From Acetobacteraceae bacterium (GTDB lineage: Bacteria; Pseudomonadota; Alphaproteobacteria; Zavarziniales; Zavarziniaceae): DNA of 10,663 nucleotides. Positions 6,247 to 10,663 of this stretch are shown here, piece by piece (position 1 is the stretch's first letter; each line of letters starts with the position of its first letter). Below the pieces are notes generated by a model. The model ran no database searches, had not been told where the DNA came from, and was given only the letters and a program-made list of their open reading frames with translations. Location: NCBI GenBank assembly GCA_947379865.1, contig CANCOY010000116.1, positions 1 to 10,663 of the forward strand. Direction: 5' to 3'. Position numbers and translations under genes: made by a program.

Positions 6247-6266
6247 TGCGGGGCCGATGCCCCGCA
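6247..6266 (+). other. Intercistronic hairpin before hisA
   Basis: In the 47-base hisH-hisA gap, TGCGGGGC (6247-6254) and GCCCCGCA (6259-6266) form a perfect 8-base-pair stem with the 4-base loop CGAT. The stem abuts the hisA ribosome site AGGAAGG (6266-6272), sharing its first A. No T-run follows, so it is not an intrinsic terminator. It may act as an RNA-stability or processing element, or tune hisA translation; that is inference. Confidence 0.6.
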
Positions 6267-6282
6267 GGAAGGCAGTCGTTCC

Positions 6283-7008
6283 GTGATCCTCTACCCTGCC
6301 ATCGATCTCAAGGACGGTGTCTGTGTCCGGCTTGTCCAGGGCGACATGGAACAGGTCACGCGCTACAACCCCGATCCTGCCGCCCAGGCCCGCCTGTTCC
6401 GCGCGCAGGGCTTTGGCTGGCTGCATGTGGTCGACCTCAACGGCGCCTTTGGCGGCAAGCCGGAGAACCGCGATGCGGTGGCCGCCATCATGCAGGCGAC
6501 CGACGTGAAGGTACAGCTGGGCGGCGGCATCCGCACGCTGGAGGCCATTGATGCCGCGCTTGAGATCGGCGTTGCCCGGGTGATCCTCGGCACCATCGCC
6601 GTGCGCGACCCCTCGCTGGTGACCGAGGCCTGCCGCCTGTTTCCCGGCCATATTGCGGTGGGCATCGATGCCCGCGCTGGCAAGGTGGCGGTGCAGGGCT
6701 GGTCGGAAATGTCGGAGCTGACGGCCCTGGAACTGGCCCGCCGCTTCGAGGATGCGGGGGTTTCCGCCATCATCTATACCGATATCGAGCGCGACGGCCT
6801 GCTGGGCGGTGTCAATGTGGAGGCGACGGCGGCGCTGGCCGCCAATGTGCGCCTGCCGGTGATTGCCTCTGGCGGGGTGGCGGGGATCGAGGATATTGCG
6901 GCGCTGAAGGCGGTGGGCGGGCGTGGCATTGCCGGCGCCATCTGCGGCCGGGCGCTTTATGATGGCCGGCTTGAGGCCGGGGCCGCCCTTGCCCTGGCGG
7001 CCGCCTGA
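6283..7008 (+). CDS. hisA: HisA, ProFAR isomerase
   Basis: The protein has 241 residues and a TIM-barrel fold. It performs the Amadori rearrangement of ProFAR to PRFAR. The catalytic pair is Asp8 (PAIDLKDG) and Asp129 (GIDARAGKVAVQGW). The phosphate-binding loops GGGIR (80-84) and VIASGGV, plus VILGTIAV and YTDIERDG, fit the family. The start is GTG at 6283, placed by the AGGAAGG ribosome site 10 bases upstream and by the conserved VILYPAIDL N-terminus; no ATG fits. The gene sits behind the 6247-6266 hairpin. The usual order continues with hisF 17 bases after the stop. Confidence 0.98.
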   Translation: MILYPAIDLKDGVCVRLVQGDMEQVTRYNPDPAAQARLFRAQGFGWLHVVDLNGAFGGKPENRDAVAAIMQATDVKVQLGGGIRTLEAIDAALEIGVARVILGTIAVRDPSLVTEACRLFPGHIAVGIDARAGKVAVQGWSEMSELTALELARRFEDAGVSAIIYTDIERDGLLGGVNVEATAALAANVRLPVIASGGVAGIEDIAALKAVGGRGIAGAICGRALYDGRLEAGAALALAAA

Positions 7009-7025
7009 GACCGGTGGGTACGACC

Positions 7026-7784
7026 ATGCTGAAGGCCCGCATCATCCCCTGCCTCGACGTGAAGGACGGGCGCGTGGTCAAGGGGGTCAATTTCGTTGGC
7101 CTGCGCGATGCCGGTGACCCGGTGGAACAGGCCCGCCTCTATGACGCGGCCGGCGCCGACGAACTCTGCTTTCTCGACATCACCGCCTCCAGCGACCGGC
7201 GCGGCATCATCCTCGACGTGGTGGCCGCCACGGCAGAGCAATGCTTCATGCCGCTGACGGTGGGCGGTGGCGTGCGGGTGGTGGAGGATGTGCGCCGCCT
7301 GCTGCTGGCCGGTGCTGACAAGGTTTCCATCAACACCGCCGCCGTGGACCGGCCCGACTTTGTCCGCGAGGCGGCCGAGAAGTTCGGCACCCAGTGCATC
7401 GTGGTGGCGATTGATGCCAAGCAGGTGGCGCCTGGCCGCTTCGAGGTGTTCACCCATGGCGGCCGCAATGCCACGGGGCTGGATGCGGTGGCCTGGGCAC
7501 AGCACATGGTCTCGCTTGGGGCGGGGGAAATCCTGCTCACCTCCATGGACCGCGACGGCACCAGGGCCGGTTTCAACCTGCCGCTTACCCGCGCCGTGGC
7601 CGATGCCGTCAGCGTGCCGGTGATTGCCTCTGGCGGGGTCGGCACGCTCGACCATCTGGCCGATGGCATCATCGAGGGGCACGCCACCGCCGTGCTGGCC
7701 GCCTCGATCTTTCATTTTGGCGAACACACCATCGGCGACGCCAAGGCCCATATGGCCCGGCGCGGCGTGGCCGTGCGCCCCTGA
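7026..7784 (+). CDS. hisF: HisF, cyclase subunit of imidazole glycerol phosphate synthase
   Basis: The protein has 252 residues from ATG 7026, the usual length; an in-frame GTG at 7014 only adds residues not conserved in the family. With HisH it turns PRFAR plus ammonia into imidazole glycerol phosphate and AICAR. The catalytic acids are Asp11 (IIPCLDVKDGRVVKG) and Asp130 (VVAIDAK). Other landmarks: TVGGGVR (78-84), SINTAAV (101-107), LTSMDRDGTR and VIASGGVG. The barrel is paralogous to HisA, visible even at DNA level as a 25-base identical stretch (6854-6878 and 7615-7639). The ribosome site is only moderate (GGTGGG), so translation may depend partly on coupling to hisA. Confidence 0.98.
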   Translation: MLKARIIPCLDVKDGRVVKGVNFVGLRDAGDPVEQARLYDAAGADELCFLDITASSDRRGIILDVVAATAEQCFMPLTVGGGVRVVEDVRRLLLAGADKVSINTAAVDRPDFVREAAEKFGTQCIVVAIDAKQVAPGRFEVFTHGGRNATGLDAVAWAQHMVSLGAGEILLTSMDRDGTRAGFNLPLTRAVADAVSVPVIASGGVGTLDHLADGIIEGHATAVLAASIFHFGEHTIGDAKAHMARRGVAVRP

Positions 7785-7807
7785 TATAGCCCCGGAAAGG
7801 CAGACCC

Positions 7808-8137
7808 ATGGCCCCCGCCGACGCCGCCATCCTCGACCGCCTCTATGCCACCATCCTGTCGCGGCGCGGCGCCGATCCGGCCTCCAGCCACACCGCCCGG
7901 CTGTTTTCCAAGGGCCGCTCGAAGATTGCCCAGAAGGTGGGCGAGGAAGCGGTGGAAACGGCGCTGGCCGCCGTGGCCGGCACGCCGGAAGAGGTTGTGG
8001 GCGAAGCCGCCGACCTCATCTTCCATTTGCTGATCCTGCTGGCCGACTGCGGCCTTGCCCCCGCCGACATCTGGGCCGAACTCGCCCGCCGCGAAGGCAT
8101 TTCAGGCATCGCGGAAAAGGCGGGGCGTGCGCCTTGA
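7808..8137 (+). CDS. hisE: HisE, phosphoribosyl-ATP pyrophosphohydrolase
   Basis: The protein has 109 residues, normal for stand-alone HisE (not fused to HisI). It hydrolyses phosphoribosyl-ATP to phosphoribosyl-AMP and pyrophosphate, the second pathway step. It is an all-alpha MazG-like fold: the metal-binding motif KVGEEAVE (43-50) and EAADLIFHLLILL (66-78) contribute the acidic ligands. SSHTARLFSKGRSKIAQK (26-43) is also conserved. ATG 7808 follows GGAAAGG with good spacing. It is the last gene of the operon; its stop is 19 bases from the convergent stop at 8157 and no terminator hairpin is visible. hisI does not follow, so it must lie elsewhere. Confidence 0.97.
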   Translation: MAPADAAILDRLYATILSRRGADPASSHTARLFSKGRSKIAQKVGEEAVETALAAVAGTPEEVVGEAADLIFHLLILLADCGLAPADIWAELARREGISGIAEKAGRAP

Positions 8138-8156
8138 CACTGGTTCTCGCCGAGGC

Positions 8157-8369
8157 TCAGTCAGCAGCCTTGAGGCGCGGATTGCGCGCATAGCCACGCG
8201 CCGCAGCCATGCGCGCGGCCTCGGCACTATTCTCCCGTAGCTCTTGCCTTGTCGAGGCGAGCTCGGAGGATGTGTAGACGTGGTAGCCCAGTGGCCCGTC
8301 CGGCGTGGTGGCGTCCGATCCAGCTGAGGAGCCTTTGCCCCTCAGCTTCTGTAAGAAACGCTGCATCAT
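8157..8369 (-). CDS. Small unrecognised protein nested in the phosphoribosyltransferase 3' end
   Basis: The protein has 70 residues from tandem ATGs at 8369/8366. A perfect AAGGAGGT ribosome site (8378-8385) lies 8 bases upstream, the best in the window. The first 143 bases overlap the end of the phosphoribosyltransferase in another frame; 70 bases extend beyond its stop. In my hand count of 29 overlapping codons, 23 end in G or C in this frame against 15 in the phosphoribosyltransferase frame, as expected if this frame is under coding selection. The N-terminus is basic (RFLQKLRGKG). A Gly/Ser/Thr-rich linker follows, then PLGYHVYTSSELASTRQEL leading into a helical Ala/Arg-rich end, AARMAAARGYARNP. 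There is no signal or membrane segment. I do not recognise the family. It is probably made together with the phosphoribosyltransferase. Confidence 0.6.
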   Translation of the reverse strand: MMQRFLQKLRGKGSSAGSDATTPDGPLGYHVYTSSELASTRQELRENSAEAARMAAARGYARNPRLKAAD

Positions 8370-9132
8370 GACCAATAACCTCCTTCCAGAAACCGGGAAA
8401 CGCATCGCCAAAGTTCTGGCAGAGTAGCCTGAAGGTGGGGGTCGTCAGGGCAAAAGGCGCGTTTTTACCTTCGCTATTGGCAAGAGCAGTTGCACCCAGA
8501 ACCTCGCCACCCTTTGCGACGATGAAGGAGCGCAGCGCCGCAAAAGTGCCCGCCGTCGTCACCACATCATCAGCAAGGATATACGACCGGCCCGGTTCGA
8601 CGCCACCTTGAAATGACGGTTGCCACAAAAAGCGCGGGAACAAGTTGAGCTTTGTGCGCCCGACCCGTGCGGCCTGAACGATCTCAACATTCTCTTCCCC
8701 GCCCAGTTCGGCCTTCAGCCTTGCCACGAAGGCAAAGGGAATGGCATTGCGCGGACCTGCCCGGTTGCCCGCGTCCGCATCCACGGCCATGTCATCGTCA
8801 AAGGCTGGGGTGGGGAAAATCCAGATCGGCGAGACGCCACGCTCGAAAATCAGGTCTGCCAAGGCATCTGCCGCTCGCGAATCCCAGAGCAGATCGACCA
8901 GATCAAATGCGGCTGGCAGATCGTTGTCTGTCTTCGCCCGCAGATAGGCGTCGGCAATGTCTTGCGCCTTCCCGCCCCGGCCATCGCTTGATCCCTTAAG
9001 CCGCTCAAGCCTGCCGTGAACATGCACAACACGGCACTGGGAACCGCTCCAGGCCGCCCGCAGGTGAGGCGAGACGACGAGTGGCGTGCGCGCCACCGCA
9101 GCGATCGCTGGCTCAGTCATGGGCCGAGGCAT
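8227..9132 (-). CDS. Phosphoribosyltransferase-domain protein
   Basis: The protein has 301 residues. The PRPP-binding loop is clear: YILADDVVTTAGTFAAL (184-200), two acidic residues followed by small residues and Thr, preceded by hydrophobic strand residues. A flexible region with VGRTK and QPSFQGGVEPG lies before it. The N-terminal half (about 50-125) seems a helical extension with IADAYLRAK and DLVDLLWDSRAADALADLIFERG. This is a type I phosphoribosyltransferase fold; the substrate (base, nucleotide, or regulatory ligand only) cannot be told. The start is uncertain: ATG 9132 or ATG 9120, neither with a strong ribosome site. Codon bias and GC look lower than in the his genes on one side and the kinase on the other, suggesting acquisition. 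It is not a his enzyme (HisG is unrelated) despite its position. Residues 255-301 overlap the nested small gene. Confidence 0.8.
   Translation of the reverse strand: MPRPMTEPAIAAVARTPLVVSPHLRAAWSGSQCRVVHVHGRLERLKGSSDGRGGKAQDIADAYLRAKTDNDLPAAFDLVDLLWDSRAADALADLIFERGVSPIWIFPTPAFDDDMAVDADAGNRAGPRNAIPFAFVARLKAELGGEENVEIVQAARVGRTKLNLFPRFLWQPSFQGGVEPGRSYILADDVVTTAGTFAALRSFIVAKGGEVLGATALANSEGKNAPFALTTPTFRLLCQNFGDAFPGFWKEVIGHDAAFLTEAEGQRLLSWIGRHHAGRATGLPRLHILRARLDKARATGE
8378..8385 (-). promoter_or_regulatory. Perfect Shine-Dalgarno for the nested small gene
   Basis: On the minus strand this reads AAGGAGGT, fully complementary to the 16S anti-SD core, 8 bases before ATG 8369. In the phosphoribosyltransferase frame it encodes Lys-Glu-Val inside FWKEVIGHD, so it could be chance, but together with codon bias it decides the start of the 70-residue gene. 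Confidence 0.65.
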
Positions 9133-9234
9133 CCCGCACGACGAACAAGCACTTTTCCCCCAACAGTGATGCCGGAGGAGAGTTTATATCGTCATGCGGG
9201 CATGGTGAACCCTTTGTTTCAGCTACCCCCCCCC
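9133..9234 (-). promoter_or_regulatory. Upstream region of the phosphoribosyltransferase with palindrome
   Basis: This 102-base gap separates the kinase stop from the phosphoribosyltransferase start. On the minus strand a -10-like TATAAA lies at 9183-9188 and a weak -35 TTCACC at 9204-9209, with a 15-base spacer (short). Between them is the perfect inverted repeat CATGC-GG-GCATG (9193-9204), a possible operator. A run of nine C (9226-9234) directly abuts the kinase stop codon. I see no terminator with a T-run for the kinase transcript, so read-through into this pair is possible. Confidence 0.35.
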
Positions 9235-10224
9235 TCAGAGCAGGTGGGCCACCAGGGTTGAGAGGGCGACTTCCGGGCGGGCGCCGATGTGGCTGATGAT
9301 CTCGGCCGCCGCCACACTGCCAAGGCGGCCGCAGGTGGCCGGCGGCAGGTCGCGCGTCAGGCCAAAGAGGAAACCTGCCGCATAGAGGTCGCCGGCGCCG
9401 GTGGTATCCACCACGCGGGCCACCGGGGCGGCATCGATCACATGGACCTCGTTGCCCGCCAGCACCACCGAGCCATGGGCGCTGCGGGTGAGTGCTGCCA
9501 TGGGCACCCGGCCACGCGCCTGCTGCAGGGCATCGTCGAAATCACGTGCCTGGAAGAGGGAGATCAACTCGGTTTCATTGGCGAACAGCACATCCACCTG
9601 GCCGTCGATCAGGCCGAGGAACTCGTCGCGGTAGCGGTCCACGCAGAAGGCGTCCGAGAGGGACAGCGCCACCTTGCGGCCAGCGCCGCGCGCCGCGCCA
9701 ATCGCCTTGCGGAAGGCCTCTTTGGCCAGCGGCGGATCCCACAGATAGCCCTCAAGGTAGGTGGCCTTGGCGGCGGCGATCAGATTGGCGTCCACATCAT
9801 CGGGGCCAAGGGAGACGCAGGCGCCCAGATAGGTTGCCATGGTGCGCTGGGCATCGGGGCTGACCAGCACCAGGCAGCGGGCGGTGCCGGGGCCATCGCT
9901 GGCCGGCGCCGTTTCGAAATGCACGCCCAGCGCCTTCAGGTCGTGGGCAAAGATGCGGCCCAGCACGTCGTCGCGCACCTTGCCCACATAGGCCCCCCGG
10001 CCCCCCAGCGAGGCGAGGCCCGCAATGGTATTGGCCGCCGACCCGCCCGAAGCCTCCACCGCCGACCCGACCTTGTCATAGAGCCTGTCGGCATCGGCCG
10101 CATCGATCAGGGTCATGGCCCCCTTGGCCAGCCCCAGGGCCGCCAGCGCGTGATCCTCAGCGTGGCTCAGCACATCGACAATGGCATTGCCGATCCCCAC
10201 CACATCGATCTGTGCTGCGCTCAT
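9235..10224 (-). CDS. PfkB-family sugar/nucleoside kinase (adenosine-kinase-like)
   Basis: The protein has 329 residues from ATG 10224, chosen because GGGAG lies 7 bases upstream and the conserved strand IDVVGIGNAIVDVL follows at once; in-frame upstream starts (10242, 10263) add unconserved residues. The ribokinase/PfkB fold is clear: GGSAANTIAGLASLGG (60-75, PfkB signature 1), NETE (216-219), and signature 2 DTTGAGDLYAAGF (273-285) with catalytic base Asp279 and the anion-hole Gly-Ala-Gly. Members of this alphaproteobacterial branch are usually annotated adenosine kinase, phosphorylating adenosine or a related sugar with ATP in the cytoplasm. I infer that name from overall resemblance; substrate residues were not verified. 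The gene appears to have its own promoter. Confidence 0.9.
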   Translation of the reverse strand: MSAAQIDVVGIGNAIVDVLSHAEDHALAALGLAKGAMTLIDAADADRLYDKVGSAVEASGGSAANTIAGLASLGGRGAYVGKVRDDVLGRIFAHDLKALGVHFETAPASDGPGTARCLVLVSPDAQRTMATYLGACVSLGPDDVDANLIAAAKATYLEGYLWDPPLAKEAFRKAIGAARGAGRKVALSLSDAFCVDRYRDEFLGLIDGQVDVLFANETELISLFQARDFDDALQQARGRVPMAALTRSAHGSVVLAGNEVHVIDAAPVARVVDTTGAGDLYAAGFLFGLTRDLPPATCGRLGSVAAAEIISHIGARPEVALSTLVAHLL

Positions 10225-10273
10225 GCCCACTCTCCCGCTCATCACCCGCCCCGTCCGGGGCACATGCGGCGGG

Positions 10274-10301
10274 AGTATAGAGCCGGCGGGGGGGCGGGCA
10301 A
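10274..10301 (-). promoter_or_regulatory. Candidate promoter of the PfkB-family kinase
   Basis: On the minus strand TATACT (10274-10279, five of six -10 consensus positions) is preceded after 16 bases by TTGCCC (10296-10301). Transcription would begin about 40 bases before the ATG at 10224. The very G-rich spacer is unusual but the motif pair is otherwise good. Confidence 0.45.
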
Positions 10302-10437
10302 GGAGGGGGTGATCGCGCCACCTCGCCGAACTCCCTCATTCAGTGTAGACAAACACAGAAATACCCGCATAGAGTTTTCGCGGTGTTCGAGGCGTTTGAG
10401 GCATTACGGGGGAGCAAGCAGGACGACAACGGGGCAG

Positions 10438-10663
10438 ATGGACGATCGTGTCCACATGCTTAAACGCAAACTGCTGCTGGCAGTCCAGGATGAGTTGAGC
10501 GCGCGTGATTTCGAAGTTCCCGGTTCGGGAACCGATGTCATCAGTGCCCTGGCCGAATTGCTGATCTTCTTCTCCATCGGGGACGGAGACTATCGCAGGG
10601 CCTTGCCGGAGGCAGAGCATGCCTGGTGGTCAGGATTTTGCGACGCGCTCAAGGCAGCCGGAA
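10438..10663 (+). CDS. Unrecognised protein, 5' part only
   Basis: This frame stays open to the right edge: 75 residues from ATG 10438. It begins MDDRVHMLKRKLLLAVQDEL, has a hydrophobic helix-like stretch ISALAELLIFFSIGDG (about 35-50), and continues with DYRRALPEAEHAWWSGFCDALKAAG. The mix of charged and hydrophobic residues suggests a soluble, mainly helical protein. The start is not certain: the ribosome site is weak (GGGG, or AGGA 14 bases away), ATG 10456 is an alternative, and the frame is open further upstream. A possible -35 TAGACA (10346-10351) with a weak -10 near 10368 lies upstream. No family recognised. Confidence 0.5.
   Translation, partial: MDDRVHMLKRKLLLAVQDELSARDFEVPGSGTDVISALAELLIFFSIGDGDYRRALPEAEHAWWSGFCDALKAAG

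Noticed and set aside
5222..6247. Minus-strand open frame of 341 codons opposite DUF2628 and hisH
   Set aside because: Antisense to two coupled his-operon genes; no domain pattern.
6247..6266. Hairpin as a terminator between hisH and hisA
   Set aside because: No T-run follows; the ribosome site of hisA follows directly.
6957..7751. Minus-strand open frame of 264 codons opposite hisF
   Set aside because: Antisense shadow with His/Gly-rich low-complexity sequence.
9016..9296. Small plus-strand frames around the phosphoribosyltransferase 5' end
   Set aside because: No ribosome sites, low-complexity translation, overlap with the real gene and its promoter region.
10385..10402. Imperfect direct repeat GTTCGAGGC/GTTTGAGGC
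   Set aside because: Only two short copies with a mismatch; likely chance.
10336..10620. Minus-strand open frame of 94 codons at the right edge
   Set aside because: Opposite the plus-strand frame starting at 10438, which shows better protein-like composition; the call is modest because neither is recognised.

Overview
This window looks like the chromosome of a GC-rich alphaproteobacterium. The evidence is the gene order hslU-hslV / hisB-DUF2628-hisH-hisA-hisF-hisE, which is a familiar alphaproteobacterial arrangement, together with heavy G/C use at third codon positions and a small surface beta-barrel protein of the Omp25/porin-like type. The sequence does not let me name a genus.

Layout: 1-476 (minus) is the 5' part of an outer-membrane beta-barrel protein running off the left edge. 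477-750 is an AT-rich divergent regulatory region. 751-1539 (plus) is a crotonase-fold enoyl-CoA hydratase/isomerase-like protein, convergent with hslU (6 bases between stops). 1546-3416 (minus) is hslVU, the ATP-dependent HslUV protease, with ATGA overlap. 3505-4441 (minus) is a two-gene module: a Panacea/DUF4065 antitoxin-like protein followed by an overlapping, unrecognised, probable toxin. It lies between hslV and hisB, which are commonly close neighbours in this class. 4601-8137 (plus) is a compact histidine operon: hisB, a small membrane protein (DUF2628), hisH, hisA, hisF, hisE. It covers the IGP synthase (HisHF), the HisA isomerase, the HisB dehydratase and the HisE pyrophosphohydrolase steps; hisG, hisD, hisC and hisI are not in the window. 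8157-9132 (minus) is a PRPP-motif phosphoribosyltransferase with a second small gene nested in its 3' end in another frame. 9235-10224 (minus) is a PfkB/adenosine-kinase-like sugar kinase. 10438-10663 (plus) is the start of an unrecognised gene that runs off the right edge.

How the parts fit: hslVU and his are housekeeping blocks. The two places where the conserved layout is interrupted, 3505-4441 and 8157-9132, hold accessory genes with lower apparent GC or weaker codon bias. They are the best candidates for something new: (i) the Panacea-linked module, with an unrecognised partner and a palindromic promoter, and (ii) the phosphoribosyltransferase with an embedded 70-residue gene that has a perfect Shine-Dalgarno sequence. 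I saw no tRNA, rRNA, CRISPR array, insertion sequence or convincing intrinsic terminator.
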